A DNA stretch of 64,000 nt from JAGVDM01 sp964642315 (GTDB lineage: Bacteria > Patescibacteriota > Gracilibacteria > Peribacterales > Peribacteraceae): assembly GCA_964642315.1 (NCBI GenBank), contig CAZXOG010000002.1:1-64000 (forward strand), written 5' to 3'. The notes beneath the pieces were generated by a model. That model did not search any database. It was given only the letters and a program-made list of their open reading frames with translations, and was not told the DNA's origin. Position numbers and translations under genes: made by a program. Shown one piece after another: positions 16,567 through 23,829 of this stretch (position 1 is its first letter; every line of letters starts with the position of its first letter).

Positions 16567-17709
16567 CTATCGTGATGCCGAGGAGACGATCTGTTTTTCT
16601 GATGCTTTTTCAAAAGCGGCGTCTAGGTGAGCTGTTGGTTTGTCCACTTCCATGATTTCGATGGTGCCTCCAGCTTTTTCTTCGGTGAGCTTGAATACGT
16701 CTTTATCCACCTTCCGGAATTCCTTGTATGCATCGTTGTATGCACCGACCGTGGTGGTTAGATTCTTGCCCATTTTTTGCATGAAACTGTCGTATGCATT
16801 GAGGTGCTTGCCGAGTTGCTCGATACGCAACAGGATTTCTTGCACCGATTCCTGCATCCTGTACGCGCGCATGCCTTCGATGACTGTCTGCAAGAACGCG
16901 AAGAACGTGTTCGGCGATACAATGAGCACGCGCCTCCCGTGTGCGTACTGAATCAGGTTGATCTGGTTGATCTTCAGCGAGCCGACTTTCTGTACCAGGA
17001 GATCGTAGTAGATGCCTTCGGCAGGGATGAACATGAACGCGTAGTCGGTGGTTCCCTCGCCCGGGCGTATGTACTTCGCCGTTTCATCGATTCTCGCTTT
17101 CAAATCTTTCTTGAATTCCTCCTCCAACTTTTCCCGTTTTGCAGCATCACGTTCCTTGTCTATGGCGAGGTATTTCTCCGAGGAGAACTTCGAGTCGATG
17201 GGAATAATTTTATCCTGGAAGAATACGGCAGCGTCCACGATTTCCCCATTGGAGAATTTGTACTGGATTTTGAATTGGTCCGGCTGGAGAACGTGGCTCA
17301 GCATCGTATCCAGCCAGTACTCGCCGATGACCCCCTTGCCCTTCGGCTGCTTGAGGATTCTCTGGAGGTCCTCCAGTTGCGAAGAGAAATTCACGACCTG
17401 CTTATTGGTCTCGTCGAGTTTCGTGAGCTTCTCCGTAACCTGTTTGATAATGTCGGTGCTTTGTCGCATCTGTTCCCGCATGTCCTTCGAGGAGCCTTCG
17501 ATATTCTTCTGCATCAGGCTCGATACATGATCGATACGTGCCTGCAGATGTTCGCGGTCTTTCATTCTCGCTTCGCCGATATCGCTCTGCAGTTTTTCGA
17601 TCAGGCTGCGCAGGCCGTCGCTCTCGGGCTGTTTTCCCGTTATCAATTTCCATGCAATGAAGAGCGAAACAAGGAGGATGCCCCCGAGCAGGAGATATAC
17701 CGTCGTCAT
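16567..17709 (-). CDS. rmuC: DNA recombination protein RmuC
   Basis: The 380-residue protein has an N-terminal membrane anchor (TVYLLLGGILLVSLFIAW), a coiled-coil stretch, then the RmuC nuclease-like core: GEYWLDTMLSHVL, the DAAVFFQDKIIPIDSKFS block, and FIPAEGIYYDLL with VLIVSPNTFFAFLQTV. RmuC limits rearrangements at inverted repeats in E. coli; its exact biochemistry is unsettled. TAGGAT is 6 nt before the ATG. Only 9 nt separate its stop from the start of the helicase gene, so the two could be co-transcribed. Confidence 0.92.
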   Translation of the reverse strand: MTTVYLLLGGILLVSLFIAWKLITGKQPESDGLRSLIEKLQSDIGEARMKDREHLQARIDHVSSLMQKNIEGSSKDMREQMRQSTDIIKQVTEKLTKLDETNKQVVNFSSQLEDLQRILKQPKGKGVIGEYWLDTMLSHVLQPDQFKIQYKFSNGEIVDAAVFFQDKIIPIDSKFSSEKYLAIDKERDAAKREKLEEEFKKDLKARIDETAKYIRPGEGTTDYAFMFIPAEGIYYDLLVQKVGSLKINQINLIQYAHGRRVLIVSPNTFFAFLQTVIEGMRAYRMQESVQEILLRIEQLGKHLNAYDSFMQKMGKNLTTTVGAYNDAYKEFRKVDKDVFKLTEEKAGGTIEIMEVDKPTAHLDAAFEKASEKQIVSSASR

Positions 17710-17796
17710 GCCCGCATCCTAGCACAGGGTGAACGCTTGTCCACTCCTTTCTGCCGGTGGCGGTGCCGCCGCATTGCCAGAAAAGCCCCCAAACTC

Positions 17797-17824
17797 TTGC
17801 AATTTTTGCGCCGATTCGTACAAT
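17797..17824 (+). promoter_or_regulatory. Promoter of rpsO
   Basis: TTGCAA (17797-17802) and TACAAT (17819-17824) with a 16-nt spacer. The predicted start near 17831 leaves a leader of about 80 nt before the S15 ATG, in contrast to the leaderless pattern elsewhere, and leaves room for S15 autoregulation. Confidence 0.65.
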
Positions 17825-17912
17825 CGGCCCCTGTGTGCGTTCCCGCACGCAGAATGGTGCTCTTGGTGGAAGGGGCATCGTTCTCTCACGCATTTCCTCC
17901 CCCTTAACTCCC

Positions 17913-18182
17913 ATGACACTCCAGGGTACGACGAAGAAGAACCTCATCAAGAAGCACCGTCGCCACGATAAGGATACGGGGTCGCCGGAAGTTCAGATCG
18001 CGATCCTCACGAAGCGTATTGCACTCCTCACCAAGCATTTGCAGGAGCACGAGAAGGATCACTCCGCCCGCCGGGGCCTCCTCGGGCAGGTAGCGCGCCG
18101 CCGGACGCTGCTCAATTACCTGCGCATGAACGACGCCGAGTCGTACCAGCAGGTGTTGGAGACGAACAAGTTGAAGAAGTAA
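17913..18182 (+). CDS. rpsO: 30S ribosomal protein S15
   Basis: An 89-residue S15, the 16S rRNA-binding protein of the platform. HRRHDKDTGSPEVQIAILTKRI, LLTKHLQEHEKDHSARRGLL and RRRTLLNYLR are the canonical helices. The leader before the ATG (TTTCCTCCCCCTTAACTCCC) is pyrimidine-rich with no Shine-Dalgarno. Two small genes and TrpR follow, then pnp about 1.3 kb downstream, a spread-out version of the rpsO-pnp neighbourhood common in bacteria. Confidence 0.96.
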   Translation: MTLQGTTKKNLIKKHRRHDKDTGSPEVQIAILTKRIALLTKHLQEHEKDHSARRGLLGQVARRRTLLNYLRMNDAESYQQVLETNKLKK

Positions 18183-18222
18183 AGGTTGCAGGGTGTTTCA
18201 GCATGCATTTCCTCCTAATCCC

Positions 18223-18618
18223 ATGTCTGAGAGAGAATTTGTTGTTCACGTGCGGGGGGCCGATGAGATGCTCCGAGATTGGCGATCCCCGGAAGGACTG
18301 AGTTCCTTCGAAGAGTTCGTGGAGAAACTGGCCGTTATGGCTGCCGAGCAATGCGAGTTCGATGAGGGGGCGGACACGTTTTGCCTATATCTCCGATACA
18401 TGCAGATGTGGGCGGGCAGGCGAGGACAGGATTTTCGGGAGACGTTTGGCACGGAGGCTCGAGCAAAATTCCTCGAAGCCATTGGCGGGAAGAGGGCAAT
18501 GGAAAGGGATGTAAAATCTGTGCATTCCTGGCTCGTATCCATTGGCTGGAACGAGCGGCCTGTTACTGCGGATGATCTGGAACAGATGGTCTTCTCCGCC
18601 TGCCAGACGAATGGATAG
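18223..18618 (+). CDS. Hypothetical protein, 131 aa
   Basis: Starts at ATG 18223 (MSEREFVVHVRGADEML) after a tract TTTCCTCCTAATCCC closely resembling the leader of rpsO just upstream. The product is soluble, acidic and helical, with Trp and Phe scattered through it and no signal peptide or membrane segment. I do not recognise a family. It follows rpsO after 40 nt and is probably in the same transcript. Confidence 0.6.
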   Translation: MSEREFVVHVRGADEMLRDWRSPEGLSSFEEFVEKLAVMAAEQCEFDEGADTFCLYLRYMQMWAGRRGQDFRETFGTEARAKFLEAIGGKRAMERDVKSVHSWLVSIGWNERPVTADDLEQMVFSACQTNG

Positions 18619-18655
18619 GAAAGATGCAGGGTGCGGAGGTATACTCCCGCAGAGC

Positions 18656-18940
18656 ATGCCTATACCTCCGGTCCATCTGCGGGACCTCTACACCCTCTTC
18701 GCTTCGGTGAAGGGGCAGGAAGAAGCGGCAAAACTTCTCGAAGATCTTCTTACGCCGCAGGAGCTCGCCTCGGTTGCGGAGCGTTGGCAGCTCATCAAGG
18801 CGCTCAATGCGGGCATTCCTCAGCGCGATATCGCAAAGAAGCTCAATGTGAGTATCAGCAAGATCACGCGCGGTTCGCGCCAGCTCAAGTTCGGGTCCGG
18901 CGGGTTCCGGCATTTTCTGGAGAAGCTTTCTTCCAAGTGA
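18656..18940 (+). CDS. trpR: Trp operon repressor homologue
   Basis: A 94-residue TrpR-superfamily DNA-binding protein. LTPQELASVAERWQLIKAL and PQRDIAKKLNVSISKITRGSRQLK correspond to the TrpR helix-turn-helix, with the diagnostic ITRGS of the recognition helix. In enterics TrpR binds tryptophan and represses trp, aroH and mtr operators; the YerC subgroup is less characterised, so tryptophan sensing is an inference. TATACT (18640-18645) lies 10 nt before the ATG. A TrpR-operator-like palindrome lies 37 nt after its stop. Confidence 0.8.
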   Translation: MPIPPVHLRDLYTLFASVKGQEEAAKLLEDLLTPQELASVAERWQLIKALNAGIPQRDIAKKLNVSISKITRGSRQLKFGSGGFRHFLEKLSSK

Positions 18941-18956
18941 TTGTCTTGGCTTCTCC

Positions 18957-18995
18957 TTGTTTCTTCTGCGAAGAAGTGTACCGTTGTAACGGTAC
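18957..18995 (+). promoter_or_regulatory. Promoter with TrpR-operator-like palindrome
   Basis: TTGTTT (18957-18962), a 16-nt spacer and TACCGT (18979-18984) form a promoter for the next gene. The perfect inverted repeat GTACCGTT-GT-AACGGTAC (18978-18995) covers the -10 box and ends at the base before the ATG. The E. coli trp operator is also an 18-bp palindrome beginning GTAC and ending GTAC. Its position next to trpR makes TrpR the obvious candidate repressor. Confidence 0.55.
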
Positions 18996-19301
18996 ATGAA
19001 TACTTCTCCATCTCTTCCGTTGGCTGCGTACTGCTCGCATGGCAACCGGTACAAGCGGTTCCGCACGACTTCTTCCGCTTTGCGGGATGACGTTGAATTT
19101 CTCCTCGCTTCCTTTGGTGCCTCAGAGGAGGTGCGGCACCGTGTCCGGGAACTCCTCGCTGCGCCCGATACCGCTGCGGGGTTCCGGTTCGAGTCTTGCC
19201 CGGATGATCGTGATCCCGGGCGGACCGTGGTGTTTGCCTGTACGCCGATTCCGCAGATTGATGCAGAATTTCCGCAGGCCAGAGATGAAGATGTTTCGTA
19301 G
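18996..19301 (+). CDS. Hypothetical protein, 101 aa, candidate TrpR target
   Basis: The ATG immediately follows the palindrome described for 18978-18995. The 101-residue product (SHGNRYKRFRTTSSALRDD, VRHRVRELL) is soluble and charged, lacks Trp, and belongs to no family I recognise. With the promoter starting near 18991 the mRNA would have almost no leader. Regulation by the adjacent TrpR homologue is suggested only by the operator geometry. Confidence 0.55.
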   Translation: MNTSPSLPLAAYCSHGNRYKRFRTTSSALRDDVEFLLASFGASEEVRHRVRELLAAPDTAAGFRFESCPDDRDPGRTVVFACTPIPQIDAEFPQARDEDVS

Positions 19302-19496
19302 CGATTCTGCTTCCTCCTGGGGCCGGAATGGCGTAAAATCCGTTCAGCTCTTTTCCTCCACCGCTCCCGTTCCCCATTACGCTGGGTTTACGTTTGAGCC
19401 TCGTTGCGACGGGTCTCGCATGTGAATCCATGGCTGTAGTGGGTATCAGGAACTCGATGGGGGAGAAGGGCTTTGTACCTTTTTCACCCCTACGGT

Positions 19497-21827
19497 ATGT
19501 CTACACCACAGAATGCGTTCGCTCCGCAGAAGGAGTACACGCTCGATCTCGGGAATCAGCCGCTCGTCGTGAAGACCGGCATGCTCGGGAACCAGGCGAA
19601 CGCTACCGTGCTTTGCCAGATGGGCGAGACGGTGAGCATGAGTAACTGCACCATGAGCGCGCAGCCGCGCGAAGGCGTGGATTTCCTGCCGCTGCAGGTT
19701 GTGTACCAGGAGAAGTACTACGCCGGCGGCGTGATCGCTGGCAGCCGTTTCCGCAAGCGCGAGGGGCGTCCCGCCGATGACTACGTGCTCCTCGGGCGCG
19801 TCATCGACCGCGGACTGCGGCCGATGTTCAACAAGAACTACCACCACGACATCCAGGTGTTCTGCACGGTGCTTTCCTACGATCTGGAGCACGAACATGA
19901 TGTTGCCTCCGCGAACGCGGCAAACCTCGCCGTGGCGCTTTCCGGAGCTCCTGCGGATGGCCCGCTCGGGTCCGTGCGCGTGGGGATCATCAATGGAGAG
20001 CTCATCCTCAATCCTTCGCCGGAGAGCCGCAAGAAGAGCGATCTCGACATGTTCCTCACCGCGTCGCTCGAGCGGGTGGTCATGATCGAAGCTGGCGCCA
20101 ATCAGGTGCCGGAATCCGAGGTGCTGCGCGCCATCGAGTTCGGCAAGAAATGGGCGCAGAAGATCGCGCGGTTCTTCGCGGATATCGAAAAGGAAATCGG
20201 CAAGCCGAAGGTGGAGGTGGAGCCCTCGTTCACGCACGACGAGGCGTACGCATTCCTCCGGGAATGGGTGTTACCCACCGTTACCAAAGCCATCCGCGAT
20301 CCGCTCCCTAAGCTGGAGCGCCGCCGGATCTTTAGTGAGCTCATGGACAAGGCGAGCGAGAAGCTCGCGGAGAAATTCGGCAATGGTCATGGGCAGCGCG
20401 TCACGGGGCCGCTCACCGAGGCGGTGAAGCAGGCCGAGGCGAAGGCCAAGGAGCACTTCGGCGTGGAGGCTGCAATCGACATCGAGGCGGAGGCCCTCCA
20501 CGGGAACGCCGCGGCGTTTGTGGACAAGATCATCAAGACGGAGGTCCGCCGCTTGATCTTGGAGGAGGGGTGCCGCATGAGCAGCCGGAAAGTCGACCAG
20601 ATCCGTCCCATCAGCGCCATGGTGGATGTGCTGCCGAACTTCGTGCACGGCAGCGCGCTCTTCCAGCGCGGCGAGACGCAGGGGCTCACGACGTGCACGC
20701 TCGGCGGGCCCGGTGACCGCCTGCTCATCGAGGGCATGCAGGGCGAGCAGGAGAAGCGGTACTTCCACCACTACAACTTCCCGCCGTTCTCCGTCGGAGA
20801 AACGAGCAACCGTTTGGCCGTCGGCAACCGCGAGATTGGTCACGGGAATCTGGCGCAGCGCGGCATCGAGCCTGTGCTGCCGCCGGAGGAATCCTTCCCC
20901 TATACGATCCGTACGGTTACCGAGATTCTCGAGAGCAACGGCTCTTCCTCCATGGCCGCGACGTGCGGATGCACGCTCGCGCTCATGGCTGCAGGCGTGC
21001 CGATCAAGGCGCCGGTGGCGGGTATCGCTCTCGGCCTGATTTCCGATGAGGCCAAGGGAAAGTACGTCGTTCTCTCGGATCTGCAGGACGAAGAGGACTT
21101 CGGTGGTGACATGGATTTCAAGGTCACGGGTACCGAGAAAGGCGTCACCGCGATCCAGATGGATATCAAGATCAAGGGATTGCCGGATGCGGTCTTTGCC
21201 GAGGCGCTGGAGCGCGCCCGTCAGGGGCGTCTTGCGATCCTCGCCATCATGCTGAAGGCCATTGCTGAGCCGAGGAAGGAGCTCAGTCCGCGCGCGCCGC
21301 GCATCGAGACGCTGCAGATCGATCCGGAGGACATCCGTCTCGTCATCGGCAAGGGCGGCGAAACGATCCAGAAGATCACCAAGGAACTCGGCGTGGAGGT
21401 GGATATCGAGGATAGCGGTCTCATCTTCATCACCTCGAAGAACGGCGAGGCCATGCAGAAGGCCAAGGAGTGGATCCTCGGCATCGTGGAGAAGCCGACG
21501 GTCGGCAAGATATACGCCTGCAAGGTCGTCCGCATCATTCCAGGTGTCGGCGCGATCGTGGAATTCCTGCACGGCAAGGATGCCATGATCCACATCAGCG
21601 AGCTGCAGTGGCAGCGCACCGAGAACGTGGAGGATGTCCTCAAGATCGGCGATGAAGTGCAGGCCAAGTGCGTGGAGTTCGATCCGATGGAGAACCGCAC
21701 GCGCATGTCCTTAAAGCAGATGACCGAACGGCCGGAAGGTTTCGTGGAACCGCGGCGCTTCGATGGTCCTCCTCGCCGTCCAGGTGGTGGCGGTGGCCGC
21801 CCGCCGCACCGAGGCCCAAGGCATTGA
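19497..21827 (+). CDS. pnp: Polyribonucleotide nucleotidyltransferase (PNPase)
   Basis: A 776-residue 3'-5' phosphorolytic exoribonuclease. Two RNase PH-like domains are evident (GREGVDFLPLQV-type first copy with FRKREGRP; second copy SALFQRGETQGLTTCTLG and SNGSSSMAATCG), then a KH domain (EDIRLVIGKGGETIQKI) and an S1 domain (GAIVEFLHGKDAMIHISEL), ending in a Pro/Gly/Arg tail. TAAAAT at 19334-19339 would give a leader of about 150 nt, within which E. coli-type autoregulation is possible but not shown. ATG 19497 is preferred over a TTG at 19473. Confidence 0.95.
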   Translation: MSTPQNAFAPQKEYTLDLGNQPLVVKTGMLGNQANATVLCQMGETVSMSNCTMSAQPREGVDFLPLQVVYQEKYYAGGVIAGSRFRKREGRPADDYVLLGRVIDRGLRPMFNKNYHHDIQVFCTVLSYDLEHEHDVASANAANLAVALSGAPADGPLGSVRVGIINGELILNPSPESRKKSDLDMFLTASLERVVMIEAGANQVPESEVLRAIEFGKKWAQKIARFFADIEKEIGKPKVEVEPSFTHDEAYAFLREWVLPTVTKAIRDPLPKLERRRIFSELMDKASEKLAEKFGNGHGQRVTGPLTEAVKQAEAKAKEHFGVEAAIDIEAEALHGNAAAFVDKIIKTEVRRLILEEGCRMSSRKVDQIRPISAMVDVLPNFVHGSALFQRGETQGLTTCTLGGPGDRLLIEGMQGEQEKRYFHHYNFPPFSVGETSNRLAVGNREIGHGNLAQRGIEPVLPPEESFPYTIRTVTEILESNGSSSMAATCGCTLALMAAGVPIKAPVAGIALGLISDEAKGKYVVLSDLQDEEDFGGDMDFKVTGTEKGVTAIQMDIKIKGLPDAVFAEALERARQGRLAILAIMLKAIAEPRKELSPRAPRIETLQIDPEDIRLVIGKGGETIQKITKELGVEVDIEDSGLIFITSKNGEAMQKAKEWILGIVEKPTVGKIYACKVVRIIPGVGAIVEFLHGKDAMIHISELQWQRTENVEDVLKIGDEVQAKCVEFDPMENRTRMSLKQMTERPEGFVEPRRFDGPPRRPGGGGGRPPHRGPRH

Positions 21828-21833
21828 GTATTC

Positions 21834-21864
21834 GAGAGGGGATCGGAAGGTCCCCTCTCTTTAT
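21834..21864 (+). terminator. Intrinsic terminator of pnp
   Basis: A 9-bp stem GAGAGGGGA (21834-21842)/TCCCCTCTC (21851-21859) with an 8-nt loop is followed by TTTATTT. It starts 6 nt after the pnp stop and faces the convergent ion-channel genes. Confidence 0.75.
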
Positions 21865-22118
21865 TTCCCGCACGTTCGTTCGCGCAGGGCGCATTCCATG
21901 CGTGTGTGGATGGCGCTGTTTACGTGCAGGATGTCTCCAAATGCTTCGGTGTACGGCGACTCATCGCCCCACCGATCGGCGACGTCATCTACCACCTTCA
22001 GGAGGTTCCTAAGCTCGGCCATGCTTTCCTCGTGCGCCGTCCAGTCGATCTTCAGCTCGCTCAGCATGTTGAGCATTTCGTTCAGGCGGTGGAGCGTGCG
22101 GTGTACTGCCTCGTGCAA
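21861..22118 (-). pseudogene. Probable out-of-frame C-terminal segment of the ion channel
   Basis: The 85-residue frame (TTG at 22118) reads HEAVHRTLHRLNEMLNMLSELKIDW and is helical and protein-like. Followed upstream, the same frame stays open and plausible for 20 more codons (RDAEEDSTYTLDRRRELLL) until it meets a TGA near 22183, inside the channel gene. It therefore looks like the natural C-terminal cytoplasmic domain of the channel, separated by a one-base shift near 22165-22175. A separate small gene starting at TTG is the alternative. Confidence 0.5.
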
Positions 22119-22747
22119 CAGGAGCTCACGTCGTCTATCGAGGGTGTATGTGCTGTCCTCTTCCGCGTCGCGTAGAGGTCAGGAATTTCCTGCAGCAGGC
22201 TCTGTCCCTGGCGGTACGCGATGACGAGGTCGAGCCAGTCATCCTCGCTTACGTGTTTGTGGGTTCGCGCGTTGCGCATGATCCGGTCGAAATCTTTGCG
22301 CATGATGAAGAGCCCCTCGCGCAGGTTGTGGAACACTTCTTCGTAGCTCAAGCGGTGCATTTCCTCAATGGCTATGTCCTGCCGGTGCGACACAAGCTTG
22401 ATGACGAAGAGCGTCCAAAGGAAAATCCCGATGACGCTCTGCGCGCCGGTGAGCGCCTTGGAGAAACCGAGCGGATAGATCTCTCCGTATCCCGTCGTCG
22501 TTGTGGTGATGACGCTAAAGTACAGGCTGTCACCGAGCACATCGAGCGGATGGGCGATGGTGGATTGCAATGCCGGTCCGTGCTCCGGCATAAACATAGC
22601 GAATGTGAAGTAGATCGTTCCGAATACCAGCACTTGTACGACCCAGAGCAACAGGATCGATCCGTAGGTGAGCTCCGTGAGGTGCTCGATGGAGCGGAAG
22701 ATGGCGGGACGGTGTTTTACCATGTCACTGTTAAGTATATTATACAT
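22082..22747 (-). CDS. Two-TM potassium-channel-like protein, probably frameshifted
   Basis: Two membrane segments (SILLLWVVQVLVFGTIYFTF and SVIGIFLWTLFVIKLV) flank a pore loop with selectivity-filter motif TTTTTGYGEIYPLG, typical of simple K+ channels of the ion_trans_2 family. A helical region LSYEEVFHNLREGLFIMRKD follows. The last 27 residues in this frame (Ser/Thr/Cys-rich) are not protein-like, whereas the other frame continues sensibly. ATG 22723 with TATACT 10 nt upstream is an alternative start; ATG 22747 overlaps the previous stop as TAATG. Confidence 0.75.
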   Translation of the reverse strand: MYNILNSDMVKHRPAIFRSIEHLTELTYGSILLLWVVQVLVFGTIYFTFAMFMPEHGPALQSTIAHPLDVLGDSLYFSVITTTTTGYGEIYPLGFSKALTGAQSVIGIFLWTLFVIKLVSHRQDIAIEEMHRLSYEEVFHNLREGLFIMRKDFDRIMRNARTHKHVSEDDWLDLVIAYRQGQSLLQEIPDLYATRKRTAHTPSIDDVSSCCTRQYTARSTA

Positions 22748-23040
22748 TATTTCTTCTCCTGTGTCAGTGGGGGGTTTTCTCGTGTCTTTTCGCCGTTTTT
22801 CTCCGGTTCGCCCTTTTCATTTTGCTTGGCGTCTCCCTTTTTCTCTCCAGGGGCCGCGGGTTTCGTTGCGCTGTCGGTTTTGTAGAATCCTCTGCCTTTA
22901 AAATGGATCGCCGGCGGCGCAATCCGTTTGCGCGTTTTGCCGCTGCATTTCGTGCAGCGCGGGAATGCGCGCGCGCCGAAATGGATCGTTGCCTCGAACA
23001 CGTTTCCGCACGCCTGGCACTCGAAGTCGAATGTCGGCAT
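22747..23040 (-). CDS. FmdB-type zinc ribbon protein
   Basis: A 97-residue protein whose start, MPTFDFECQACGNVFE, and second CTKC knuckle form the FmdB/putative regulatory zinc ribbon. Residues about 45-52 (AIHFKGRGFYKTD) are the usual continuation. The rest is a Lys/Glu/Pro-rich disordered tail. Its function is not known; FmdB was named from a formamidase cluster. Start and stop codons overlap with both neighbours (TGATG and TAATG), indicating a three-gene operon. Confidence 0.85.
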   Translation of the reverse strand: MPTFDFECQACGNVFEATIHFGARAFPRCTKCSGKTRKRIAPPAIHFKGRGFYKTDSATKPAAPGEKKGDAKQNEKGEPEKNGEKTRENPPLTQEKK

Positions 23041-23513
23041 CAGTTGTTCTCGTGGCTCATGATGCGGGCAGCTTCGGCATGCACCCCGCTGCGATAGCTA
23101 TCGAATCCACCCCCTTGGTCCACCACTTCCATGATCACGCTCTGCGGGGTGCGCAGCGCGGCAAGCGCAACTCCGCCAACGTTCTTGAGCGCCTTGCCCC
23201 ACCGCAGTGTAAGCAAATTCCCCACGGCTGCTGCCGTATCGCCGCCGATGATGGATACGTCGCGGATCACGCGGTTGTGCGTTGCGAGATCCAGTCTGCG
23301 GTCCAGTGCCCCTTCGAGAAGCGCGTCCGGCGCCTCGAAAGCGGTGCGGAGAATCCCCGCAGGCACTCCGAGTGCCGCTTGCGCGTAGTTCCCACTCTTC
23401 ACCGGTCCCTGCACGTACGTGCCGAGAGTATCCCTGCCGAGCGCTTTGAAGTTCTCGGAGATCTTCAGGGCGGTCAGCCGCTGCTCGCCGATGGAGGCGA
23501 TACCGTGCTTCAT
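23040..23513 (-). CDS. Hypothetical protein, 157 aa
   Basis: Starting at ATG 23513 (MKHGIASIGEQRLTALKISENF); TAGAAT lies 10 nt upstream. The product has long amphipathic Ala/Gly/Leu-rich helices (AALGVPAGILRTAFEAPDALL, GGDTAAAVGNLL) but no clear signal peptide or transmembrane segment. No family recognised. It is the first gene of the operon that runs through FmdB and the channel. Confidence 0.6.
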   Translation of the reverse strand: MKHGIASIGEQRLTALKISENFKALGRDTLGTYVQGPVKSGNYAQAALGVPAGILRTAFEAPDALLEGALDRRLDLATHNRVIRDVSIIGGDTAAAVGNLLTLRWGKALKNVGGVALAALRTPQSVIMEVVDQGGGFDSYRSGVHAEAARIMSHENN

Positions 23514-23593
23514 ACCTATTCCCATTCTATGAACGGGGGGGATTTCCACAAGAAAAACTTGCATTGCTTTGTGCAGTCCATTACAACTATGCG

Positions 23594-23672
23594 GCTCCGA
23601 TGGTTTCCATCGCGACGCACTCCGCTCTTTTCATCCATCTTTGGCCGCCCCTTACCAAGGCGGTCTTTTTTT
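23594..23672 (+). ncRNA. Candidate small RNA with promoter and terminator
   Basis: TTGCAT (23559-23564), 17 nt, TACAAC (23582-23587) form a promoter. The short transcript would contain a perfect hairpin CGATGG-ttt-CCATCG and end in a terminator GCCGCC...GGCGGT followed by seven T (ending 23672). No ORF fits inside. The remaining 150 nt before the Cys-rich surface protein gene hold nothing I can support. Confidence 0.4.
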
Positions 23673-23829
23673 GCGCGAAAGGAAACTTGTCGGTTTCCTC
23701 TCGCGTGCCCTCTTTCTCTTCTCCAGGTATCGTCCCAGCGAAGCAGAGCTTCGCTTCACGATATGTTCTTATAGCCTGCCTTCGTCATTTATTTGGCTCG
23801 TCTTCGCGATTGGCGGCGGTCTCTCTTGG

